Positions 8,279 to 15,744 of a stretch of 36,686 bases of DNA are shown here, in pieces. The stretch is taken from positions 1 to 36,686 of the forward strand of contig JABXKB010000007.1 in NCBI GenBank assembly GCA_013375485.1. The letters run 5' to 3'. The notes beneath the pieces were generated by a model. It ran no database searches. It had not been told where the DNA came from and worked only from the letters and a program-made list of their open reading frames with translations. The position numbers and the translations under genes are program-made. Origin of the DNA: Promethearchaeota archaeon. GTDB lineage: Archaea > Asgardarchaeota > Lokiarchaeia > Sigyniarchaeales > SOKP01. Each line of letters opens with the position of its first letter. The first letter of the stretch is position 1.

Positions 8279-9214
8279 TTACTGTATTATCTGTAGAATT
8301 AAATTCTCCATTTGAGGTTTGGCGGCTTCAATTTTGTCTAGAATTGAGATAGTTTTTTCTAAATCTGCCTTATCTTCTTCTACAATGAATAACAAATAGA
8401 AATCCAATTTTCCAAATTTAAGAACTTCAATTATACCTGAGAACCTCTCTCCGCTTTCAAATTTATCGGAAAATTCTAATAAAGTTCTATTTTCGGTAAC
8501 AACACGTTTTTGTAATTCAATATATTTTTCATATATCTTTAATTTCTCATTTAATTGAAGATGGGGTCTATAGTATTCGCCAAGAGTTATTCCTTTGGCA
8601 TCAAATAATGCAATTAAGATGGAATTATAGTTTTTACTTATTTCAGAAAATAATTGAGAAACCATTTCCATCTTTTCGAATAACATTGATAAACCGCTTG
8701 AAAATGCATCCATAATAGATTTTATGTCGAAAATTGTTGTTTCAAAGAAAAATATATCAAAAGCATTTGAATATCTTGTTAAAGCTTGCTTTAATGTAAG
8801 AATCCGTTTATTGATATCTCTATCATTAACAAGTTGAGGGTCGAATTTATGAAAAAGAATGCATATCGGCACATATTCTTGTTCTTCCTTGAAGAAAAGT
8901 AATACTTCTTCCAAATAATCTATAGATTCAATATATCGGTTAAAATCTTGAGCATCTATAACATAAAATAATAAATCTGTTCCCATTAGATATTTTTCTG
9001 GATGTTTTAAATATTCTTCTCTATATTGCTTCTGACCTCCAAAATCCATCCTTGTAAATTCTATGCCTAAAAATTTGAAAGAATCACGAGCAATTCTTCT
9101 TGTAGGTGTTAATCTAGCAATCTCTTCTTCAAAACCAAAGCGATTTGTTATTGCTGTTATGATACTGGTCTTACCTGCATTATCTAAGCCCATTACACCA
9201 ATCTTTTTTGAAAT
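8279..9214 (-). CDS. Rag/Gtr-like small GTPase, probable AUU start
   Basis: The P-loop GLDNAGKTS is of Arf/Rag type, G3 is MDFGGQ and the G4 position reads FHKFD, resembling the HKxD motif of Rag/Gtr GTPases rather than NKxD. The C-terminal ~130 residues (from about QLFSEISKNYNSILIALFDAKG) look like a roadblock-type domain, as in Rag proteins that bind Ragulator-like partners. The ORF track starts at ATG 9193, which would remove the first beta strand before the P-loop. Upstream in frame lies ATT TCA AAA AAG ATT GGT GTA, restoring the strand KKIGVM. GGTGA stands exactly six bases before that ATT, so initiation at ATT is preferred. It converges on tRNA-Ser. GTPase identity is firm; Rag subtype is likely. 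Confidence 0.82.
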   Translation of the reverse strand: MSKKIGVMGLDNAGKTSIITAITNRFGFEEEIARLTPTRRIARDSFKFLGIEFTRMDFGGQKQYREEYLKHPEKYLMGTDLLFYVIDAQDFNRYIESIDYLEEVLLFFKEEQEYVPICILFHKFDPQLVNDRDINKRILTLKQALTRYSNAFDIFFFETTIFDIKSIMDAFSSGLSMLFEKMEMVSQLFSEISKNYNSILIALFDAKGITLGEYYRPHLQLNEKLKIYEKYIELQKRVVTENRTLLEFSDKFESGERFSGIIEVLKFGKLDFYLLFIVEEDKADLEKTISILDKIEAAKPQMENLILQIIQ

Positions 9215-9225
9215 AATAAATCACC
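9212..9225 (-). promoter_or_regulatory. Shine-Dalgarno site plus ATT start of Rag-like GTPase
   Basis: On the minus strand GGTGA (9225-9221) is followed by six bases and ATT (9214-9212). The TGA of the site is in frame with the gene and closes the ORF upstream. No ATG, GTG or TTG lies between it and the ATG at 9193. Confidence 0.6.
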
Positions 9226-9364
9226 AAATCTAGATTTTATTTAGTTTTTAATGAATCTTCTTCTAAATTATTCAATATTAAAAACTCTTAATAAATAATC
9301 GCTTTTAGTAAAAAAAATATGATGATATTCATATTTAAGTTTAACGTTTAAAAAAGCGACCTTT

Positions 9365-9646
9365 TTAGCCCCCTGCTAATGCATAAGACAAATAAAGTTC
9401 ATCTCCATCTTTAAGGCTTGTTTTGTAATTTTTAAGATATTTAATGTTTCTACCGTTCAATAATATTAGAATATGGGTATTAAATTTTTGTTTGCTATTA
9501 TTCAATAATTCCACATCAAGTTTATCTCCATTTTCCTTTAGAAATTGAGATATTATATCTCCAACAGTTTTTCCTTCATAATCTATTGATTTTTTATTAA
9601 TTCTAAGTTGAAAAATATTTAATAAGTTCAATTTCACTTTAGCCAT
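9365..9646 (-). CDS. Ubiquitin-like small modifier / sulfur carrier (SAMP/MoaD/ThiS-like)
   Basis: Protein of 93 aa with the beta-grasp layout of MoaD-family proteins: an initial strand pair, a helix near residues 28-36 (VGDIISQFL), the central ILLNGRNI strand, a KTSLKDGDELYLSYALAGG end, and a free C-terminal diglycine. This family carries sulfur for molybdopterin or tRNA thiolation and, as SAMPs, is conjugated to proteins in archaea. No E1-like partner lies nearby, so its role cannot be decided from context. The insert before ILLNGRNI (about residues 42-54) is slightly longer than in minimal MoaD. Confidence 0.8.
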   Translation of the reverse strand: MAKVKLNLLNIFQLRINKKSIDYEGKTVGDIISQFLKENGDKLDVELLNNSKQKFNTHILILLNGRNIKYLKNYKTSLKDGDELYLSYALAGG

Positions 9647-9805
9647 AGAAAAACCCTTAAAATACTAGAAATCTCGAAATAATTATTTATTTAAAGTTTA
9701 TTCTTTATTTTTATATAAAAAATATGAAATATAAGTTTATTTTTTATTGAAAATAGATGAAATACTAAACTTAGAGTATTTTTCGGATGTATTCTTGCTT
9801 TCCAA

Positions 9806-11407
9806 TTATATAAAAATAGTTATATTATAATTGCCTACGATTTTTACTTGACCAGTTTTTAAGTTGTATTCCTTTAATACAACATTACCTTTTTTATAAA
9901 TTTCAATTTCGATAATAGATTCATCAAAACGTTCAGGGTTAAGGTTTCCTCCATTAGAAAACACTGTATGATCAATTTTAACATTAAAGGAAATACTTGG
10001 GGAACTATTTAAACATAAATCAATTTGGGACCGAGCAAATTGAGAAAGTATATCTCCTGAATCTATTAACTCCGTTCTCCATATGCTTAAAGGCGTAGGA
10101 ATTAAACTATGAAAACAACAAACTCCAAAAATTTTTTGATGGCTAAGAGATAAAACTTTTTCTATAAACTTGCTTAATCTTTTTCGCCCTATAAAACCCT
10201 CTGTAGAATCTTGGGTTGTAGAGTTTAATCCTTGAAAAAATATTTTTTCATTCTCATATAAAGGATCAAAATCACCAAAATAGTGTTTCCAATATTCCCA
10301 AGCTGGGGGTTTCGAATCAGTATATCCTGGTACAATCAAATAAGGATAATCTAATTTACTGATTTTATCTTTTGCTATTCTAAATTCTTCTTTATAACTA
10401 TTTTGAGTTACATTTCCAGTATGTACAACCAAATCTACATCTTTAAATGTATTTATTTTTTCGATAGCCCTATCTAAAATTGTTATCTGATTTTCCGATT
10501 GTTTATTAATTAATGAGTGTGATAATTGCATAAACTTACACAATGGTTTTTGCCCTCGTTCTAATTCTAATGGAAGATAATAATTAATTTCACGATGTAT
10601 TTCACGTTTTGAATTTGAATCTAATATGGGAATTATCTTGAAAGTGAGATTATTTTCTTCCATGTCTATAATTGAATAAGTGAACAATTCTCGATATCTA
10701 GTTTTATTACAACAAAACGTCCCTGCATTAAAAATGTATAAATCTTTTTCACTACTGCTTACAGTATATAAGTTTGAAGTATGTCTATGACCATTCAAAA
10801 CTAAATCGGTTTTTGTCTCTAAAAGCATTCTTAACATATCTCCTGAATCATCAATAGCAGATCTTTCTTTCCCGGTATTTGGAATGGGGATTAGTTGATG
10901 ATGAAAACAAACTACTTTGAATTTATTTTCTCTTTCTGGTTTTAGTAATCTCTTTCTAACAGCATCGATTATATTATGATGAATTATTCCCCCCGGTAAA
11001 TCTGGTTTAGTACTATCTATTCCAATTACATATATATCATCATCTTCATATTCATAATGCCTTCTACCTATCATTTCTTCAAATAATAAGTATCCAACAT
11101 TCATCGCATCATGATTCCCTATTAAAATCATTAAAGGACATTCAGAAATTGGCTTGAACTTCTTGAATTGCTCCATAGCATATTCATATTCTAAAAGAGT
11201 ACCAGTATGAGTGATGTCTCCAAGGTGTAGATAAAGATCAACGTCTTTTATCTTATTTATTTTTTCTATACCTAAATTGAAGGCGTGTAGATTAAAAGGT
11301 CCTCTGGTTCGACTGATATGAGTATCCGATACAATTACAAATCTCTTTTTTGAAGGATTTTTTTCTTCCGTTTTTGTTCTAACACTTTTTTCAGATATCA
11401 TATTCAT
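9806..11407 (-). CDS. Tandem calcineurin-like phosphoesterase, second half degenerate
   Basis: Protein of 533 aa made of two metallophosphoesterase domains. The first (about residues 20-270) has the full metal-binding set: SDTHIS, LGDITHTG, GNHDA, CFHHQ and NGHRHTS. The second (about 285-530) repeats the layout but has LSHS in place of DxH, HTGNVT in place of GDxxH, PGYTDS in place of GNHD, and NSSPS in place of GHxH. It has therefore lost nearly all metal ligands and is probably a structural or regulatory domain. No signal peptide or membrane helix. It begins six bases after the stop of the second hexapeptide acyltransferase and ends a three-gene operon. The substrate is unknown; nucleotide-sugar, lipid or polyprenyl phosphates are possible. 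Confidence 0.88.
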   Translation of the reverse strand: MNMISEKSVRTKTEEKNPSKKRFVIVSDTHISRTRGPFNLHAFNLGIEKINKIKDVDLYLHLGDITHTGTLLEYEYAMEQFKKFKPISECPLMILIGNHDAMNVGYLLFEEMIGRRHYEYEDDDIYVIGIDSTKPDLPGGIIHHNIIDAVRKRLLKPERENKFKVVCFHHQLIPIPNTGKERSAIDDSGDMLRMLLETKTDLVLNGHRHTSNLYTVSSSEKDLYIFNAGTFCCNKTRYRELFTYSIIDMEENNLTFKIIPILDSNSKREIHREINYYLPLELERGQKPLCKFMQLSHSLINKQSENQITILDRAIEKINTFKDVDLVVHTGNVTQNSYKEEFRIAKDKISKLDYPYLIVPGYTDSKPPAWEYWKHYFGDFDPLYENEKIFFQGLNSTTQDSTEGFIGRKRLSKFIEKVLSLSHQKIFGVCCFHSLIPTPLSIWRTELIDSGDILSQFARSQIDLCLNSSPSISFNVKIDHTVFSNGGNLNPERFDESIIEIEIYKKGNVVLKEYNLKTGQVKIVGNYNITIFI

Positions 11408-11413
11408 TTTGTT

Positions 11414-12145
11414 TTATTTTAATTTTGCAGGATGACCCATATATACTGAGTTTTCTTCTAAAACCTCATTAAAATTCGTATATGAGTGGGCAGATAACTT
11501 TGTATTGTGTTTAATGTGAGTTCCTGGCAATAATACGCATTTTGCTCCGATTAGAACGTTATCTTCTACAACTATTCTATTTAAAATAAATTTATCCTGC
11601 TCAATTCCAAAACTCAATAGAGTACTATTCATTCCAATGATTACATTTTTACCGATTGATACAAATTCAGAAGAGATCCAGCTATTATCATGTATTCCAT
11701 TTTTACCAATTTTCACTCCAAAAAATCGAAGTGTAAAACGATTTTTAAACCAGGGAAAAGGATTTGATGCAATAATAAAAAGTGGCCATTTTTTAACAAC
11801 ATTTCTCAAATTCCAGTAAAAATAATCCTTATCTTTTATATTTCTATTGAAATTTCCCTCTTTTGGGGGATAAATTAGCTTTACTACAGTTAAAAATAAA
11901 AATGAAATTAATATAGCACTAAATTGTAGCAAATAGATGATTAATATGATGTTGAGAGGTAATAGTAAAAAGAACAATAAGTAAATTCCTTTTCTCCAGA
12001 AAATACCTAAATACCCATATTCAAATATAACACATGGAATAACACTTAAAATGATGATGATAAAATATAGGATTAGATATTTATTTCTAAATCTCTCATC
12101 TATGGGGGTTGGAGAATCTCCTTTTAAACTTGCTGGCTGAAACAT
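11414..12145 (-). CDS. Membrane-anchored hexapeptide-repeat acyltransferase (second paralog)
   Basis: Protein of 243 aa. Two hydrophobic helices occupy about residues 24-45 and 53-86; the C-terminal ~100 residues form a left-handed beta-helix with hexapeptide repeats (VSIGKNVIIGMNSTL, IVVEDNVLIGAKCVLLPGTHI) closed by VYMGHPAKLK, typical of LbH acetyl/acyltransferases. No classical catalytic His is obvious in the repeats. It starts a few bases after the stop of its paralog (12149..13027) and shares the layout of two membrane helices, a PPxEGxFxRN loop and an LbH domain, so the pair arose by duplication. The likely role is acylation of a cell-surface glycan or lipid at the membrane; the substrate is not determinable. 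Confidence 0.82.
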   Translation of the reverse strand: MFQPASLKGDSPTPIDERFRNKYLILYFIIIILSVIPCVIFEYGYLGIFWRKGIYLLFFLLLPLNIILIIYLLQFSAILISFLFLTVVKLIYPPKEGNFNRNIKDKDYFYWNLRNVVKKWPLFIIASNPFPWFKNRFTLRFFGVKIGKNGIHDNSWISSEFVSIGKNVIIGMNSTLLSFGIEQDKFILNRIVVEDNVLIGAKCVLLPGTHIKHNTKLSAHSYTNFNEVLEENSVYMGHPAKLK

Positions 12146-12148
12146 TTT

Positions 12149-13027
12149 TTATTTACGGTCTCCGCTCTTATTTTTACCTCTATTATCGATCTCTTCCAGA
12201 GAATCACCTTTAATTCTCTCTACCTTATTTTGGGATTGTTCCACTGATTGAATTTGAAGTGTTTTATTTACTGGGGTTCCCACATGAATTAAATCTCCTT
12301 CTAGTACTTGGTCTACCCATGTATAACTATTTACCCCTAAAATAGCTCCATCTTGAAGTATAGTCCCAGGACTAATTATGGTTTGAGGCCCAACAATACA
12401 AGTTTTCCCTATCTTTACCTTCTTGATTAAAATTTTATCCTGATATATTAAATGTGAAAATATACAAATATTAAGTGAAGTCATAGTATAATCTTCAATC
12501 TCTACAAACTCAGGATCTATATACCCCTCATAAGCAACTACATTTCTACCTATACGTACCCCTAAAAAACGATAAACAAAAATATCGGACCAAGGTAGCG
12601 GTAATGATCTTGCTAACCAAATTGGAAAATAAGCTGTCCAAAATCTTCGATGGGTATACTTCCATTCTTTACTATTTCTTTCAAAAACACCCTCTATTGG
12701 AGGATACAGTTTGGTTAATATTTTAAATATAGCTGTTGAAAACAAAATAATTGAAAATGCAAATAACAAGAGATTTCCATAAATATTCAAAGGAAGTAGA
12801 AACCATTCCCACCATTGTCCAATTAAAATAAATGATAGAAATCTCTTTCCTGTGAGAAGAAAATATAGGTCATTATAAAACCATAGATTAACTGAAATTA
12901 CTACCATGCATCCAACAAACAATTGTAAAAGGACAATTAGTGTAAATGGGGTTTTATACACTCCGGAAGTCGAAATATATTCGATTCTGAATTGTGAATC
13001 ATTTGTATTTTCCATTGTGTTAATCAA
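12149..13027 (-). CDS. Membrane-anchored hexapeptide-repeat acyltransferase (first paralog)
   Basis: Protein of up to 292 aa. Two long hydrophobic segments lie near residues 30-52 and 78-104, followed by a PPIEGVFERN loop and a C-terminal left-handed beta-helix (FLGVRIGRNVVAYEG, VEIEDYTMTSLNI, VKIGKTCIVGPQTIISPGTI) closed by DLIHVGTPVNKTL. A charged ~30-residue tail follows. It is the first gene of the operon with its paralog and the tandem phosphoesterase. The ORF track starts at TTG 13027, but the ATG at 13015 (MENTNDSQ) is an equally good start; neither has a clear Shine-Dalgarno site. Confidence 0.82.
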   Translation of the reverse strand: MINTMENTNDSQFRIEYISTSGVYKTPFTLIVLLQLFVGCMVVISVNLWFYNDLYFLLTGKRFLSFILIGQWWEWFLLPLNIYGNLLLFAFSIILFSTAIFKILTKLYPPIEGVFERNSKEWKYTHRRFWTAYFPIWLARSLPLPWSDIFVYRFLGVRIGRNVVAYEGYIDPEFVEIEDYTMTSLNICIFSHLIYQDKILIKKVKIGKTCIVGPQTIISPGTILQDGAILGVNSYTWVDQVLEGDLIHVGTPVNKTLQIQSVEQSQNKVERIKGDSLEEIDNRGKNKSGDRK

Positions 13028-13208
13028 ACTTCAATTATGATTTCTTTATAATATATTATAATTTTGAAAATAATTAAATCATCATATTTAATTCTAGTAA
13101 TTGAATCTCAAAAGTAAAAATAATTTAAAACTTATTACACTATGATTTATATATTATTAACAAATTTAATTCATAAAATCAATTCAAAATACAAAAAAAT
13201 TTGAATAA

Positions 13209-13222
13209 GGTGAAATATAATT
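13209..13222 (+). promoter_or_regulatory. Shine-Dalgarno site plus ATT start of coiled-coil zinc-ribbon gene
   Basis: GGTGA (13209-13213), six bases, then ATT (13220-13222). The TGA is in frame with the gene, and no ATG, GTG or TTG occurs in frame before the ATG at 13265. A TATA-like TTATATATT lies about 70 bases upstream of the ATT. Confidence 0.6.
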
Positions 13223-14101
13223 AGTATCGACTGGTCAAAAGCAGAAGAAAAGCCCGATAAGAAAATGTCGGTTGAAGGCAGATTCTTACTGGACCTCAGA
13301 GCTAAAGTCAATGACTTAGAAAAACAATTAACTGAAACTAAAAATGAATTAACTCAAACAAAAGATAAACTTGCCGATACAATGAATGAACTCGATGAAA
13401 CTCAATCCAAACTAGAAAAAACTGAAAATGACCTTGAAAAGACTAAAATAGATGATCAAGAAGTAATTAAAAATCTGAATACTGAAAATAATGACCTTAA
13501 GCAAGAATTAGCAGAGTTTAAAACTAAAGCTGACGATCTGGATAACAACTTGGCTCTTAAAGAAGCAAAAGTTTCTGAATCTGAAGAAAAAATAACAAGT
13601 TTAACATCAGAGTTAGAGGTTTCTAAAGAAAAAGGTTCAGACTTAGAAAACCAACTGAATGAGGCAAATAATACTTTATCAACAAAAGTAGGAGAAATAA
13701 ATAATCTCACTTCTCAAGTTGAAGAATTAAATTCGAAACTAGCAACAGCTCAAGGCGAAATTACTCAATTAAATTCTCAATTGAGTGAACTAAATAACAC
13801 ACTATTGCAAAGAGATAACCAAATTCAAGAATTAAGTGATAAAGTCGTTGAGAAAGAACAGGTTTTAGAATCCACTTCAGCACATCTTCATGAAGTTGAA
13901 ACTGAGTTAGATGAATTGAAACCACCAGACATAGGTGCGGGAGGATTCGCCAGTGATGAGCGGATTACTTGCCCGATGTGTGGTGCTGTAGGAACTAATA
14001 TCAAGGTCATAGAAGATAAGACTAAAGTTCTCTCCTACGTAGGACATATCCCTATGTATGCAAAGAAGCATGTCTGTAAGAAGTGCGGCTATGAATTTTA
14101 A
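13220..14101 (+). CDS. Coiled-coil protein with C-terminal zinc ribbon, probable AUU start
   Basis: A long coiled coil occupies about residues 20-230 (repeats such as KLEKTENDLEKTK, LNSQLSELNN). It is followed by a Gly-rich hinge and a C-terminal zinc ribbon with two knuckles, CPMC and CKKC, ending CGYEF. The ORF track begins at ATG 13265, but the preceding in-frame codons from ATT 13220 (ISIDWSKAEEKPDKK) look coding and are preceded by GGTGA at six-base spacing, so 293 aa is the more likely length. No enzymatic motif. It could be a nucleic-acid- or protein-binding tether. It stands alone, and a T run follows the stop. Confidence 0.78.
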   Translation: MSIDWSKAEEKPDKKMSVEGRFLLDLRAKVNDLEKQLTETKNELTQTKDKLADTMNELDETQSKLEKTENDLEKTKIDDQEVIKNLNTENNDLKQELAEFKTKADDLDNNLALKEAKVSESEEKITSLTSELEVSKEKGSDLENQLNEANNTLSTKVGEINNLTSQVEELNSKLATAQGEITQLNSQLSELNNTLLQRDNQIQELSDKVVEKEQVLESTSAHLHEVETELDELKPPDIGAGGFASDERITCPMCGAVGTNIKVIEDKTKVLSYVGHIPMYAKKHVCKKCGYEF

Positions 14102-14125
14102 TTTTTTTTTTAGATTTTTTTCTAT
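14101..14125 (+). terminator. T-tract terminator after coiled-coil gene
   Basis: Two T runs (ten and seven T's) begin at the stop codon of the coiled-coil zinc-ribbon gene. Confidence 0.5.
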
Positions 14126-14170
14126 TCAATTATTTAGACTCTTCTACAATGTAAATTTTGAATAATCTAT

Positions 14171-14330
14171 CTATCTAGGATCTTTAGGGATTAGTTCTAT
14201 GTCTCTAGCTCTTAATTCTTTTATATTAATTATTAAATAATTATTTTATTTAGTTTTACCCAAATAATAGATTATATGATTCCTTTCCATCTTTGTTATC
14301 AACTAAACAATTTAATTCTAAAAGGATTTT
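14171..14330 (-). pseudogene. Possible coding remnant in the 14.1-14.4 kb gap
   Basis: Within a 324-base gap, the minus strand holds two stretches with protein-like codon content in different frames: ILLELNCLVDNKDGKESYN, ending at a TAA near 14256, and INIKELRARDIELIPKDPR, ending at a TAG at 14173-14171. Separated by stops and a frame change, they could be the ruins of one gene. No family was recognised. The rest of the gap is AT-rich upstream sequence of the aminotransferase gene. Confidence 0.22.
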
Positions 14331-14425
14331 TTTTGAATATGAAAAAGAATTATTAAATTAATATATAATAGAATTGAAACTAGTTTTCAAAATTTTAAAA
14401 TATTTTTACATGTTTTATTAAAATT

Positions 14426-15739
14426 ATGAATACGAATCCTAAGCAAAAATTTATTGGAACTTTATCTCAAAAGGAATTACTTAAAATATATTCAAAGTAC
14501 GTTAATAGTCCTAAAGTTCGAATGTTTAAAGGATTTGGGTTAGGAGTTATTCCTGGTGAGAGAGATGGAATTCATTTAAAAACATTAGAAGGTTCCAAAC
14601 TCGGAGATCCCCCAATGGAATTATATAATTGTCGTTCTTCTGGGGGTGTTTTCAATTTAGGCCATAGAAATCCAAGAATTATTCAACGTCTTAAGGAAGC
14701 TTTAGATGGAGGCTTAGATTTGGGTGATCACATGCTTCTATCAGAACAACGAGCTCTTTTAGGAAAGAAGTTAGCAGAATTAATGCCTGGAGATATTAGT
14801 AAAACTACTTTTGGAGTTAGTGGAGGTGAAGTAATCGATACTGCTATTAAGTTTTCAAGAGCGTATACAAAAAGACGTGGATGTATTTCTGCAATTGGGG
14901 GGTATCATGGCCATACAGGATTTGCTTTACTTACGGGAGATCCAGATTTCAGAGATCCGTTTTTATGGAATTCTCCTGATTTTAAACAGATCCCTTATGG
15001 AGATATCGATGCTATGCGAAAAGTTGTAACTGAAGATATAGCCTGTGTAATTATTGAAACCATTCCTGCTACAGCAGGAGTTTTAATTGCTCCAGAGGGA
15101 TACTATCCTGAAGTTCGTGAGATCTGCGATGATAAAGGAGTAATGATGATAAATGATGAAGTCCAGGCGGGTTTAGGCCGGACTGGAAATTTTTGGGCCA
15201 TTTATGGGGGATTGTATCCTAATGAGAAAGTAGTACCAGATTTTATTATATGCGGAAAGGGGATGAGTTCTGGAATATATCCATTATCAACTTGTAGCTA
15301 TAAACCTTTTATAGAAAAAGCAGTTTTCAAAGACGACCCATTTATCCATATTTCTACTACGGGCGGTTCTGATCTAGGGTGTGCCATTGCTCTTGAGATG
15401 TTAGAAATACAATCCGCTCCTACATTTTTAGATAATGTGAAAGAGTTGGGGAAGCTATTTGGTAAAGGTTTGGAAGAGATTGCAGAAGATTATTCCGAAA
15501 TGATCAAAGAAGCTAGAGGAAGAGGGTTGATGTGGGGTTTAGAATTTTATAAGGAGGAGGATAGTCTACTAGGTATGGTTTCAATTATAAAAGAGGGAAT
15601 TCTTCTTAACTATTGTGGAAATAAAAAAGATACCCTTATAATTATGCCTCCTTTAATTGTAAAAAAGGAAGAAATTGAAGAAATTCTTAAAAGAATTCGT
15701 CAGGGTATAATAAACTTAAAAAAAATAAAGAAAAATTAA
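14426..15739 (+). CDS. Class III PLP-dependent aminotransferase
   Basis: Fold-type I aminotransferase of 437 aa in the acetylornithine/GABA/glutamate-semialdehyde group. Visible motifs: SGGEVIDTAIKFSRAYT (cofactor phosphate pocket), GYHGHTG, NDEVQAGLGRTG (PLP-binding Asp region) and FIICGKGMSSGIYPLS with the Schiff-base Lys. It is a PLP enzyme moving an amino group between an omega-amino or diamino substrate and an oxo-acid; the exact substrate cannot be read from the sequence. The gene is probably leaderless, with its ATG close behind an AT-rich promoter and no Shine-Dalgarno site. It converges on the GPH transporter with a 5-base gap. Confidence 0.88.
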   Translation: MNTNPKQKFIGTLSQKELLKIYSKYVNSPKVRMFKGFGLGVIPGERDGIHLKTLEGSKLGDPPMELYNCRSSGGVFNLGHRNPRIIQRLKEALDGGLDLGDHMLLSEQRALLGKKLAELMPGDISKTTFGVSGGEVIDTAIKFSRAYTKRRGCISAIGGYHGHTGFALLTGDPDFRDPFLWNSPDFKQIPYGDIDAMRKVVTEDIACVIIETIPATAGVLIAPEGYYPEVREICDDKGVMMINDEVQAGLGRTGNFWAIYGGLYPNEKVVPDFIICGKGMSSGIYPLSTCSYKPFIEKAVFKDDPFIHISTTGGSDLGCAIALEMLEIQSAPTFLDNVKELGKLFGKGLEEIAEDYSEMIKEARGRGLMWGLEFYKEEDSLLGMVSIIKEGILLNYCGNKKDTLIIMPPLIVKKEEIEEILKRIRQGIINLKKIKKN

Positions 15740-15744
15740 AGAAT

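Noticed and set aside
9806-13027. LbH acyltransferases plus phosphoesterase read as a lipid A (LpxA/LpxH) pathway.
   Set aside because: Membrane helices and LbH details do not match LpxA, and archaea lack lipid A; only the general chemistry is similar.
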